Part shown: positions 6,558 to 16,000 of the stretch, one piece after another
Position numbering within the stretch: position 1 is the first letter of the stretch
How the letters are laid out: each line of letters starts with the position of its first letter
DNA from: a virus
IMG/VR virus record: IMGVR_UViG_3300020233_000075
Coordinates: 1-45,137 of that record
Reading direction: 5' to 3' (one strand)
Length of the DNA stretch: 45,137 nt
Translations under genes and position numbers: made by a program
Notes under the pieces: model-generated
The model's input: the letters and a program-made list of their open reading frames with translations, nothing else
Told to the model about the DNA's origin: nothing
Database searches by the model: none

Positions 6558-6884
6558 CTACGGACCGGGGACATACCCGGTTAGGAATGTGGCGGTATCT
6601 GCGCTAGCTCCTATGGCGATAAGGTCAGCATGGGCTGCTACAGCATCGGCAGTATAGGCAGCCCTGTCGGCTGCCATAACCGCGTCGATGCTTGCACTGC
6701 GGTCAGGTGCAGTATCGCGTCTTGCCATGATGGCGTCATATTCTGCTTCTGTTATCTCAACGAAGTCATTTTGCATAACCCCTGAAACCCCGACAACGTC
6801 CCCATCTGCATTTGTAACTGTTTCCTCAACCCCTACAGTATTAGGGTCTCCAGGATACTGCCACCATCGCTTAGTCGTTGCCAT
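6558..6884 (-). CDS. Hypothetical virion-associated protein (108 aa)
   Basis: The start is ATG 6884, which overlaps the stop of the upstream gene by one base (TGATG). The product begins MATTKRWWQYPGDPNTVG and has an Ala/Asp-rich helical second half. The segment FVEITEAEYDAIMARRD resembles the short EITEAEYDA helices common in small tail-fibre-associated phage proteins. It is placed at the end of the tail-gene block. Confidence 0.7.
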   Translation of the reverse strand: MATTKRWWQYPGDPNTVGVEETVTNADGDVVGVSGVMQNDFVEITEAEYDAIMARRDTAPDRSASIDAVMAADRAAYTADAVAAHADLIAIGASADTATFLTGYVPGP

Positions 6885-7690
6885 CAGACCGTCCTCGCAA
6901 TAATGAATGTGTTGAAGCCGCCACCGACAAGAAAGGCTTGTCCAACGCGTGCAGTGGCAGAACCAGCCCCCATTTCCCCGCGCCAAGCCACACGGAAACG
7001 CGTTGTGGCGTCAGGGGCAAGGTAAGCAGAAAGTGTTACCCCGGAACCGTTAGGGCGAACAAACCGCAGATTGAATCCGTCGTTGCTCTCGTCATCGAGC
7101 AGGTTCCCCACCTCGTTGGTGCCTGCAAATGGGACAGCGAACCCTAGAAACCCATCACCCGGGTAGGGGGCCGGGTCATCCCAAATGTTCCCCACGAAAG
7201 AAGTCTTTAAAGTAACCCCAGAATCCATGACAGCCTGTGTGGGGCCAAGCTGAATCACATACTCAACCAGCATCGGGCGAGAAGACGAAGGGTTAGATAG
7301 AAGGATCTCTACTGGGGTAGACAACCCGAAGGGTGCCCCACTGTCGTTCCATGGGTTGGGACCTGGGAACGACCCTGTATCTATCCCCCATGAGAACACA
7401 AATCCGGTAGGGAGCCCCCCTGTAGCACCTATAAGCGATGACACTCCCCTTACGGTGCGCGCTGTCGCGTTAGGGAAAGCAAACAAATCGCCTGTAACCT
7501 GGTCACAGTTAAGCCCATTGGTGTTAGTTATGTCTGCAACAGGGAACTCGTCATCGATCGTCCCGTCATACGGCCACTGCTGTGGGACAGCAGGAAGATT
7601 CTGTCTATGGGTGCGCGCCCCCTTGACCTCCAGCTCCCCTGTAACAACATTGATCTCAAATCCGCAGCCTATACACGGTTCAGCAGTCAT
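6884..7690 (-). CDS. Probable minor tail / receptor-binding protein (268 aa)
   Basis: The ATG at 7690 (MTAEPCIGCGFEINVVTGEL) lies two bases after the upstream stop; an in-frame TTG at 7705 is less likely. The sequence is Gly/Pro/Thr-rich and beta-like throughout, with few charged helices, as in tail-tip adhesins. Position after the tape measure and the two large tail proteins supports a distal-tail location. No named domain is recognised. Confidence 0.68.
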   Translation of the reverse strand: MTAEPCIGCGFEINVVTGELEVKGARTHRQNLPAVPQQWPYDGTIDDEFPVADITNTNGLNCDQVTGDLFAFPNATARTVRGVSSLIGATGGLPTGFVFSWGIDTGSFPGPNPWNDSGAPFGLSTPVEILLSNPSSSRPMLVEYVIQLGPTQAVMDSGVTLKTSFVGNIWDDPAPYPGDGFLGFAVPFAGTNEVGNLLDDESNDGFNLRFVRPNGSGVTLSAYLAPDATTRFRVAWRGEMGAGSATARVGQAFLVGGGFNTFIIARTV

Positions 7691-7692
7691 GG

Positions 7693-8085
7693 CTATGGTG
7701 TCCAAACTAGATCTAGTGAAGCGATCTGCTGTTGCACAAGCATCAAACTTGCTATCGCAGCAACAGGGTCGTCATCAGGGTACAGGACAGGGGCTAAAAC
7801 AGGGTCGTTCGCAACAGTGTCGAGGCGTGTCTGTGCATCAACAAGGTTGTCCCGATGCGCCTGGAAAAATGTATCTGTTGCAGTCACAATATCTACAGGT
7901 GGGGCCTGTTGGGCAGTAAGGTCTGTGACGCGTTGCTGCGCATCAATGATTGATTGATCTGCAACAGTCGTGTCTGCTGCGGCGTCAATCAGTAGAAGTA
8001 GCTGCTTATACCACTGTGCAGATATAACTGATTGGTTCGCCTCTCTATGTGCGTCATCAACAGTTTTACTCACCGTTATTGGCAT
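7693..8085 (-). CDS. Helical hypothetical tail-region protein (130 aa)
   Basis: The product (MPITVSKTVDDAHREANQ) appears largely helical with repeated Asp/Gln/Ala stretches (AQQRVTDLTAQQAPP). Its start lies 20 bases inside the 3' end of the upstream gene. Composition and length parallel the 158-residue protein at 31452, also located beside a beta-rich fibre-like protein. These could be chaperone or trimerisation partners, which is a guess. Confidence 0.65.
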   Translation of the reverse strand: MPITVSKTVDDAHREANQSVISAQWYKQLLLLIDAAADTTVADQSIIDAQQRVTDLTAQQAPPVDIVTATDTFFQAHRDNLVDAQTRLDTVANDPVLAPVLYPDDDPVAAIASLMLVQQQIASLDLVWTP

Positions 8086-8884
8086 TAGGGCTCAACCTCG
8101 TGATGCTAAGAAATCTTGGGAACCCCGGACCTCCAGGGCCTATTGGATGCGGGGCAGTTGGGCCGAAAGAGTCAGTAATGTTAAAGTACCCTTCGACTAT
8201 ATCCCCATCAGACAATTCGATCTGGCACGTACAGTTCATGATCTTAGATGTTGGGAAAACACGCTCCTGCCTTTGACTAGCGACAACAACCCCGTTGACA
8301 CGAATCTGTACCCCCACAGTAGTGCTCAAATTGCTCCCAGAAGGGTCATCCCGCTCTTGCATGGAAATGAGGTGCCAACCCGCCAACCCTACAGGCACCA
8401 CGAACCTCATTGATCCTGTTGATATGTCTAGATACAAACACGGATCGGTGAACCCTATGAGTGTGTCATACAACACTGGCACTACCGATGGGATACCTGC
8501 CCCAGCAGACGGAGGAACGATTTGCAACGCAAGCATCTCGATCGACGCACGGCACATTACTGCCAGACTTGCTGCTGGCACATAGGAGCCGTTGCCCCTA
8601 CACTCAAGGGTGTTCCCTATATCGGGTGAAATGATAGGGTCTGCTGTAAGAGGATCTACGACCGTGCCTGACCCACCCAGGTCGATGCAGTTAGTGTCCA
8701 GGACCGTTACAGAGGATTCAGTGAAAAGCCCGGCGGGACGACACTCGATCTGGTTATCTAGGTCTGGGTCTATCTCCACGTTTATTTGGAACGGAGACGC
8801 GACACTACCTGACCCGGCGAAGGTCGTACAGTCCCCATCTATGAACGTGCATAAACAATCTTGTGCACAGCCACATCTTGCCAT
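8066..8884 (-). CDS. Probable minor tail protein with C1q-like C-terminal domain (272 aa)
   Basis: A Cys-rich N-terminus (MARCGCAQDCLCTFIDGDC) is followed by two similar segments of the form NCIDLGGSGTVVDPL / DCTTFAGSGSVASPF, then a C-terminal jelly-roll-like region (GWHLISMQERDD, VQIRVNGVVVASQR, DIVEGYFNITDS). The last part resembles C1q/TNF-like beta sandwiches seen in phage receptor-binding proteins. The N-terminal CxGFxGxGSPxxPL pattern is shared with the protein at 33432. Confidence 0.68.
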   Translation of the reverse strand: MARCGCAQDCLCTFIDGDCTTFAGSGSVASPFQINVEIDPDLDNQIECRPAGLFTESSVTVLDTNCIDLGGSGTVVDPLTADPIISPDIGNTLECRGNGSYVPAASLAVMCRASIEMLALQIVPPSAGAGIPSVVPVLYDTLIGFTDPCLYLDISTGSMRFVVPVGLAGWHLISMQERDDPSGSNLSTTVGVQIRVNGVVVASQRQERVFPTSKIMNCTCQIELSDGDIVEGYFNITDSFGPTAPHPIGPGGPGFPRFLSITRLSPNANNGE

Positions 8885-8885
8885 G

Positions 8886-8936
8886 TCAACACACTACCTT
8901 TATAGCGGAACCACCAAGTATAAACATGTTCTGCAT
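8886..8936 (-). CDS. Micro-ORF (16 aa) upstream of minor tail gene
   Basis: An ATG at 8936 has a strong AGGAG six bases upstream, and the frame (MQNMFILGGSAIKVVC) stops one base before the next gene's ATG at 8884. The following gene has no equally good ribosome-binding site of its own, so this short frame may deliver ribosomes to it by reinitiation. It lies in the only sizeable gap in this part of the tail block. Confidence 0.4.
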   Translation of the reverse strand: MQNMFILGGSAIKVVC

Positions 8937-8973
8937 CACGTCTCCTGTAGCCTAGGGTAGCGCACGGAGCCCG

Positions 8974-9165
8974 TCACGTCTTGGTCCCAATCTCAGGGCC
9001 TACAGACCCTGTGGGAACATATAGGTACCTTAGGCCGTCATCCACTTCGACTAGGACGAAACCGCGGTCGGGAGGATTTGAGCCTGCCTGTTCAATGCGT
9101 CGTAGACGGCGGTCTAGGTCGCGGACCCACGCCACCATCCCTTTTTCGTCTTTACGGTAAGACAT
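8974..9165 (-). CDS. Small tail-block protein (63 aa)
   Basis: The product begins MSYRKDEKGMVAWVRDLDRR with a basic helix (LRRIEQAGSN) and ends with a beta segment (FVLVEVDDGLRYLYVPTGS). It fits the short proteins often found between a Gp37-like tail protein and receptor-binding proteins in actinophages. AAAGGAAA lies before the ATG at 9165. Confidence 0.68.
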   Translation of the reverse strand: MSYRKDEKGMVAWVRDLDRRLRRIEQAGSNPPDRGFVLVEVDDGLRYLYVPTGSVGPEIGTKT

Positions 9166-9173
9166 AATTTCCT

Positions 9174-10280
9174 TTACAGGCCTATGGATTCTGCATCCCG
9201 GACATCTAAAGACTCTACCTCGACTGTCCCCAATGGCTGTAGCGACACCATAACATTCCCATTGAAGTTGACTTCCACACGGTCCAAACGGAAATCTCTA
9301 ACTAGTTTGCGGCACGTGGCTTGCGAATCAAGACGTACCCTTATCCCTGGGATCAGTTCTGCGACAGTGATCGGGGCAGTGGTCTTTAAAGCACCACTAC
9401 GTGTTGTAGTAATGAAAGTGGGGTCGCGTAGATACTCCACTCTTGATTGGGCGGCGTCGTCTACTGACGCCTGATCCTCAATGTCTGGTTCTTCGAACAC
9501 ACGTACAATTTCCCCTGCGAACAAAGCGAAATCGTTGTCACGTGCTACCCCTGTCACCCCTTTGCCTTTAACCACCACAACTGTTGCTTTGTCGTTCCCA
9601 CGTTCCTCAATCGTGGGGGGGGCAGTGAAATGTTCATCTAGGAGAGTTACGTATGGGGCCACCGGGATCTCTTGTGGCCCGACTAGGATCGTTCTGCTGT
9701 ATGCAGTCCAATCCACCCCTGTGTTCCCTAACTCCTCTAGGTGGTCACGGGCATAGTCGTATTGGGAACCATCGATGTTGCGGTCCCCGTATATCCCACT
9801 TGGGGTAGGGGAAAGGATGATGTTGGGGGAAGTGTCGCTTGACATTGCGTTGTCAGATACTGCAACGAAAATGTCTGTGAGATCTTTCCTAGTGAAGTTC
9901 ATTGACCCTACGACACGTCGATCCCACCATGAAGACAAATCCGATGCGGTGATAGACACCTTTCCGTGTTGGAAAATCGCGTTTGTTACAGGACCTACCC
10001 ATGCGTCACGTCCGTCACGGTAAACAAGGATTTCTGTTGCCCACGTATAGACATCTGCAAGTGCCTCGCAGCACGAAACATCCAGACCGCCCCCTACAGT
10101 TGCGGTGAGGGACAGCTCACTTGTGTCATCAAGACGACGGTCAAATCTCCCCTCGTCAGGGTTGATTTCAGCTATAACATTCTGTCCCCCACGGGTTAGC
10201 AACACTACACGCAGGTCGTCGCCACTCCCCAAGATCGCACCCGGCTTACACCCTATGTCATAAGCAGTCTCATGTCCCAT
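9174..10280 (-). CDS. Minor tail protein, Siphovirus ReqiPepy6 Gp37-like (368 aa)
   Basis: The arrangement LRVVLLTRGGQNVIAEINPDEGRFDRRLDD, TWATEILVYRDGRDAWVGPV, ITASDLSSWWDRR and, near the end, IRVRLDS...LVRDFRLDRVEVNFNG matches Gp37-like tail-tip proteins of actinophages, which belong with the baseplate hub group. Length is normal for the family. It sits between the 929-residue tail protein and small tail genes, the expected position. It should be part of the tail-tip complex. Confidence 0.8.
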   Translation of the reverse strand: MGHETAYDIGCKPGAILGSGDDLRVVLLTRGGQNVIAEINPDEGRFDRRLDDTSELSLTATVGGGLDVSCCEALADVYTWATEILVYRDGRDAWVGPVTNAIFQHGKVSITASDLSSWWDRRVVGSMNFTRKDLTDIFVAVSDNAMSSDTSPNIILSPTPSGIYGDRNIDGSQYDYARDHLEELGNTGVDWTAYSRTILVGPQEIPVAPYVTLLDEHFTAPPTIEERGNDKATVVVVKGKGVTGVARDNDFALFAGEIVRVFEEPDIEDQASVDDAAQSRVEYLRDPTFITTTRSGALKTTAPITVAELIPGIRVRLDSQATCRKLVRDFRLDRVEVNFNGNVMVSLQPLGTVEVESLDVRDAESIGL

Positions 10281-10283
10281 GAG

Positions 10284-13073
10284 TCACCACCCTGACGCAA
10301 GGTATCGGTTTACGAACCCTATGCTAACTCTGGCGTCATCCGCGACAGTCACACAGTCTGCTGCTACGACTATGCAAAGTTCAGCGCACTGGGAAATATC
10401 GAACCAATCGAATGGGCGTCCGTCAGCGGATTCTATGTACCGTAACCCGTTGACGCTCCTTCCCCCTGCAAAGGTGACCTCAGCAACCCGGATACGTGAA
10501 TCTATCGTTATGGTGGAACCTACCGGCAACTGTGGAATCAGTAGCGTTGAGCATGGTTCACGGCAACGCCAGAACTCGTCGTTAGGATCACATGGACACG
10601 GAACCCCTTGAGGCCCCCACGGGTTACGATACGCCTCTATCTTCATGTTCCGTATCTCTTTAGACCCAGCCTTAACCTCTATAAACGAGGTTGCCTCATT
10701 CCATTGAAACGGGTTCCTGTAGGTGCAGCAGGCACGGAACGTGGCCCACGGTTCACAGTAACATGACTCGAACCCTGTAAACGGATCGGGTGGGACAATC
10801 GGGAAAGCCCCGCAGTCAGGTACAAACAGGTTAGAAGGAATGCCAACCTGTTGGATGATGGGTGCCGTTTCCTGCGGGTTGGCTATAGTGATGTTGCAGT
10901 CAGCAGGTGGGAATATGCCGTCTGCCTCAACCCATGACCAACCAATCTTCGTATAGGTCCCATCGGCGTCGAGCAGAATGGGGCAGTCGTTGATCACCTC
11001 GGGGGGACATGCTGTTTCCTGAGCATTCTGCACCAGCACGTCTGCAATGAGGTAGCATGTGCAACAGTTGTTGTTGATGTCCCCATCCCATCGGATAGGT
11101 TCCCACGTCTTAGTATCATTCTTGGCGTCATATACGATACGCACTAAACATGTTTCGCGGCCCTCTATACACGTCTCACAAACTTCGTAACAATCACAGT
11201 TGTTGTTGACAAGGTCCCCGCTCCAATTCACTGGCTCCCATGTCATCACCCCGGTGCACTCGTTGTATATCAACCGTATCTGGCATGGGCGAAGATCCTC
11301 CGGGACACACCCGTTGGGGGGATCTGGGCAGGTACAGTCGCCACCGTTAGTGATGTTTATGGTGCAGCAATCTGGTGGGAAGTTACCGTCGACAGGTGAC
11401 CATCCGGACACAGTCCACGTGCCGTCACCCACTAAGGTAACGTCACAATCGTCACCTGTTCCGCTACCGGGTTGACACGTCTGAGTCTGCTGTTCGTCAC
11501 ATGTCCCAAGGGGATCATTGATTTGCAAAGTGCAGAACTCTGGGACGAACCCTTGGGTAGGATCAAAGTTGACTGCATCCCATGAAAGGTCAGCGTTCAA
11601 ATCAATCAGACACGGGTCACCTGACACCGCAAGGTCTGTTGGGGTCTCCGTCGATGGGTCAAAGGTCTCGGGCTGTGGAACCATCAGACAGTCGTCAGGA
11701 GGGAACCCTAACTCGCTAAGATCCCACCCGTCGGTGCACCAGGTTCCATCATGGCGAACCAGCACCTGACATTCAGGGCGCGCCACCTGACGTTCTATCT
11801 GTTGAGTCCCAATCGTTTCACTACAATCATCACACCAGTCCAACGGGTTACAAAAGATTTCGTCACGCGGGAAAGGAGAGTCGTCGAGACACCAATCCAA
11901 ATCACCGAAAATGTATGGGAGTTCAGATGTGAGAGTGAACTGAACCCGCAGATTCACACACCCGCAGCGACTCGTGCAACAAGTACCACGCCGTTCCAAC
12001 ACCTTAGGGCCATCAGTCAACCCTGTCCGGTGAAACAACCTAGTGAACTCTAAAGGATCAGGACCCACGACCTCCGTGAGGCACCTGCCCTGTGAAAAGT
12101 TGTCAACTGTTTGCGATGCTGCTGGAACAAAGTCAATCAGCCACTGCGCAACAGTTGCATTCATCTCATCGATACGGCTCTGCACATCAGGACACGACGA
12201 CACAACAGTGCTATCCAAGTCAATAGTTACCAGAGCCCCACTGCCAGACGGGGAAGTCGCAACAGACGTCAATGACGCAAACGGGAAAACGAAAACACGT
12301 TCTATCTCCTCCCCCGCCACAGTAAAGCGATACTCCGCCAAACCCTGTGGATCAGCACCATCAAGACAAGTAGGGAGAAAACCGTCCGTATTATTCAACA
12401 CCCCATTCAAATCCGACACAACAAACGTTTGGGCCGCATCATCAACCACTATACGAAACTGTCCACCACCTAAATCGTCAACAGACACAGTAGGGTTACG
12501 GCTAGTCACAAGCTGCACCTCAGACGACTCCGCGATATGGCAAATAGCGTCATCATCCCCAGGGCAACACTTCAACATGTACAAATCACCGAGCTTGCAA
12601 TCCTCACAAGCAGCATTACCTATAAGCGCCTCCGTAAGCCACCTGAGACCATACTCCGCGGCACAACAAGTCTTGGCACGCAACCAACCCGTCACGGTGA
12701 TAGAACGAGCCCCAACCTTCAAAGGACCAAGTGATCCCCCGTTTATAGCCCCCTCACTTATGGTGCGCCGCACCGTCGAGTCGAAACCGACGATATCTTC
12801 AACGAAAAGTCCGGCGAACTCTGCGGATTCGGGTACCGCCGGGTCATACCATGGGGCGTCATCAAGTGCAGGTGACACATAGGCGCCATCTACCCCAGAT
12901 CCCTGGTCACAAAACAGTGTACGGGCCGTAACGCACCCGCAATCCGCAACAAAACTGGTAGATGGGGTCCGAAGCCCAGGGACACCGTTTAGAGGGTCCC
13001 CCCTCAAATACGAAATGACTCTCTCGTTTGACCAAATCTCTGTGTCCTGAAACCGGCCGTACCCTGTCCACAT
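10284..13073 (-). CDS. Large cysteine-rich minor tail protein with six internal repeats (929 aa)
   Basis: The ATG at 13073 overlaps the tape measure stop by one base. The N-terminal 180 residues and the C-terminal part (GSKEIRNMKIEAYRNPWG, STITIDSRIRVAEVTFAGGR) resemble distal-tail-type proteins placed directly after tape measures. Residues 435-732 hold six repeats of roughly 35-45 residues with a pattern C-x-hydrophobic, DGTW, a Trp-containing strand, FPP-x-DC and a hydrophobic end. Cysteines are very frequent (well over 50). The protein likely forms the distal tail ring with decorated outer domains. Disulfides in the assembled virion are plausible but not shown. Confidence 0.8.
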   Translation of the reverse strand: MWTGYGRFQDTEIWSNERVISYLRGDPLNGVPGLRTPSTSFVADCGCVTARTLFCDQGSGVDGAYVSPALDDAPWYDPAVPESAEFAGLFVEDIVGFDSTVRRTISEGAINGGSLGPLKVGARSITVTGWLRAKTCCAAEYGLRWLTEALIGNAACEDCKLGDLYMLKCCPGDDDAICHIAESSEVQLVTSRNPTVSVDDLGGGQFRIVVDDAAQTFVVSDLNGVLNNTDGFLPTCLDGADPQGLAEYRFTVAGEEIERVFVFPFASLTSVATSPSGSGALVTIDLDSTVVSSCPDVQSRIDEMNATVAQWLIDFVPAASQTVDNFSQGRCLTEVVGPDPLEFTRLFHRTGLTDGPKVLERRGTCCTSRCGCVNLRVQFTLTSELPYIFGDLDWCLDDSPFPRDEIFCNPLDWCDDCSETIGTQQIERQVARPECQVLVRHDGTWCTDGWDLSELGFPPDDCLMVPQPETFDPSTETPTDLAVSGDPCLIDLNADLSWDAVNFDPTQGFVPEFCTLQINDPLGTCDEQQTQTCQPGSGTGDDCDVTLVGDGTWTVSGWSPVDGNFPPDCCTINITNGGDCTCPDPPNGCVPEDLRPCQIRLIYNECTGVMTWEPVNWSGDLVNNNCDCYEVCETCIEGRETCLVRIVYDAKNDTKTWEPIRWDGDINNNCCTCYLIADVLVQNAQETACPPEVINDCPILLDADGTYTKIGWSWVEADGIFPPADCNITIANPQETAPIIQQVGIPSNLFVPDCGAFPIVPPDPFTGFESCYCEPWATFRACCTYRNPFQWNEATSFIEVKAGSKEIRNMKIEAYRNPWGPQGVPCPCDPNDEFWRCREPCSTLLIPQLPVGSTITIDSRIRVAEVTFAGGRSVNGLRYIESADGRPFDWFDISQCAELCIVVAADCVTVADDARVSIGFVNRYLASGW
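10878..11771 (-). repeat. Six tandem Cys/Trp-rich protein repeats inside the 929-aa tail protein
   Basis: Approximate residue ranges are 435-465, 488-520, 543-576, 597-632, 642-680 and 697-732. Units 1, 3 and 6 share DGTW/DGTY, a GW pair, FPPDC/FPPADC and a following hydrophobic strand. Units 4 and 5 are the closest pair (TWEPVNWSGDLVNNNC against TWEPIRWDGDINNNCC). The pattern implies stepwise duplication of one small fold. Confidence 0.75.
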
Positions 13074-16000
13074 CAGCGACGCACCCGCGCCGTTGCCAAG
13101 TCCCGTGCAGCAATTTCAGCCTTCACTTGATCTATCCCCACCCCAACTATGTTATAGGTGTTTCCTGGGCCGCCCCCTAACGGGCCGCCACCTGTGCTCC
13201 CCAACACGTTACTACGTGCACCTGCCGCGGACACAGGGGCAGGGGTATCACGTGTCGCACGTGCCAACGTGTCAAACAAACCAGACTGCAAAGCAAGCGC
13301 CATAGCACGCTCAGGGCTATCCAGCGGAATGACCACCTCGTCACCTGCTTCACCAAGCTCCGCGACTATACGGCTGCGGATAACTGCACCGTCTGCCAAC
13401 GCAACATGCACATGGTCACGGTGATCCTGCCACGTGATAGACCCCACCTCCCCGAAGCCCCCACCCCCAGGGCCAGAATAGATACGGCGCACCATGCCTG
13501 CCACAGGAGCAAAAGCGTTGTAAATGTTCAACAGCTGTTGGCTATCGACACTGGGGGTTAGCCCCGTAACGTCCGCGGCACGACCCACGTTGTGTAGCGA
13601 CGGTCTCTGTGTGCCACGAATCAACGAGTTTCGGATTGTAGACGTCACCCGGAACGGGGTGCCGGTTGCCCTGAGATATGTCAATAGTGCAGGGAAACTA
13701 TTACGCTGCCCCTGCATTTCCTGTATGAACTGCATCTCCCGTGACAAATCATCTTTGCCGGGGCCTCCCCTATAGACAGAACCGACTGGCCATGCTGACA
13801 CAGTCCCAAACTTTTGAATGAAAATCTTATCGATCATGGTGTTAGCTGCACTCAGAAACTCGAATGCTGCTTGCGCTGTCTCTTTCGCCGCCTGTTCCAT
13901 TATCCCGGCGCCAAGGTTACTCACTGCGCTGCGAGCAAACATTGTGTCTATCGAACTTGCAGTAATCGCGAACACTGCGTCGATCGCTGACTGGGAAATA
14001 GAGTTGACAGAATCCCCGATACCAGATGTGTTCGCTACCGCGGCAAGCATCCCATCAAAAGCAGGGTCGCCGATCTCATCCCTAGGGTCTAACGTGTCCT
14101 CAGGACCCAAACGGCCTAGACGTAGTGCCTCAAACTGGTCACGCCCTATTCTGCTCATCGCATCAAGAGGAAGAACCCCCTCCCCGGGTTGCAGACGTGC
14201 AACAACTTCCCCGCTCTGCGGGGACCCAATCTGCGATGTTGCCATACCGGGCTGGTTGACAATGCCACCCGTGTGGAAACTAGGGAGAACCATATCCAAA
14301 CCGAGGGTGCTCGATGCTGCATTAACTGTTGTTTTGAAAGGACCCCAGAACAGGGTTCTGAATATTGCAACCTGTTTAGCAACAGATGCTGTCGTTGCCG
14401 TCACTGCCCCTGCAACCACTCCAGACATTTGTTCCGCCCCCCGCCCAAGCTCATCAATCGTCTTACCCATGTCCCTGTTGCTCTGCGCAACAGCATCTGC
14501 TGTGGTCTGTGCCGCAGTGGTAATAAGGTCATAATCGGTTACAAGCTCGTCGAGCCTCATCCCGTTAACGCTAGCATCGCTGGGAGTCATTAGATTCGCG
14601 ATGGCAGGAAGCCCAGAATTGGCAATCAAACCGAGAACCTTGCTCCTTTCAACAGGGTCAAGTATTCCTTCAATGACGCTCTGAACAGACGGATCTAGTT
14701 CAGACAAGTCTATCCCCTCAGCAAACGCTTCTGCCCATATGGCAGCAGCCTCTTTACCCTTGGTCGCCATAACGGTATCAAGCTGATCGAGCACAGTAGA
14801 AGAGTCGATTGTGGTGCCTTCAAGATTGATCACGCCAAGCTCCTCCCCGATCTTAGCTACTTCAGTCTTCAATGCTTCTGAGTCCAATTCTGATGCAAGT
14901 GCAGCAAGCCTAGGGGTAAGGGGAATGGTGATTGTCTCACCCCGCATGAAAGCATCAATCACTTCCTGAATCTGTCCTACGCTAAGACCAGCAGTGATAT
15001 CCTCGAAATTCGCATCCAAATCTACAGTTGACGGGATTGTGATAGCAGGAACCTCAATTTGACCCTCTTCCAGATCAATAGTATCTAGCAACAGGCCCCC
15101 GGGGAGATTCGACAACAAGAAATCAGGGTCTTTGATAGATTCGAGGTCAACAGCAATAGTTGTCCCCTCAACAACGCTAAGCCCATCGGCAAAGGCCAGT
15201 GCCGTGTCACGTCTAACTACCCGCTTAAATTCGGGGCTGAACTCCCCAGTGGGAATAAACTGTCCCGTTACCCCAAGATCGGCAAAGAACGCTTTCCTTG
15301 ACTCGAACTGTTCCTCAAAGAACTGTCTCTGCTGCTCAGCAGCGTCATCCACCTGACCGGTTTCGAGAAGCAACTCTACGGGGAACTGAAACTCGGTGCC
15401 CTCAGTAAGAATCTTGACTAGCCCAGGGATCAGTTCATCTGCGACATCTTGTTCGTGTAGCGCATCCGCGATTCCCGTCTTAAGATTATCGTAGGCCTCT
15501 GTCGCAACATCTATACTCCCAGAGGCATCAACCATACTGGCCACAAGACTCTCGTCTATCTCCTTCCCTATCGACTCAACAAAATCCCTGAACTTTTTCG
15601 CTTCAGGTGAGGCCGCTCCCAAGAGTTCCGCAAAGTTAGGGAATCCCTTGTCGCCTTTAAACCCAGCGATCCCACTTTGAACATCCGCCAAAGTATCGAG
15701 TGCTTTACGTGAAGCCTCAATAGGGTCTTTATCCAACAAACCTAACGACTCTGCTGCCCCGTCGATAGCCTCTGAAACATCCCTATATTGCTGCGTAAGG
15801 TTTTTGGTTACCTCCAGCAACTCCTCTTCTGCGGCAGCAGCCCTTTCCAACGCAGGTTTCGCAAATTCTGCTGCAAGCCGGGCGTTACTCATCTCTACCC
15901 CGAATTCTTGCAGCTGAAGTAAAGTGTTAGCCAACGCCAGATTAGCCTTTTTACTATCCTCCCCGAAAAGTTCGAAGATGGGGATTTCACCCAAATCCTT

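Noticed and set aside
12043-12882. Plus-strand frame opposite the 929-residue tail protein
   Set aside because: Ser/Thr/Pro-rich shadow of the real gene without a domain.
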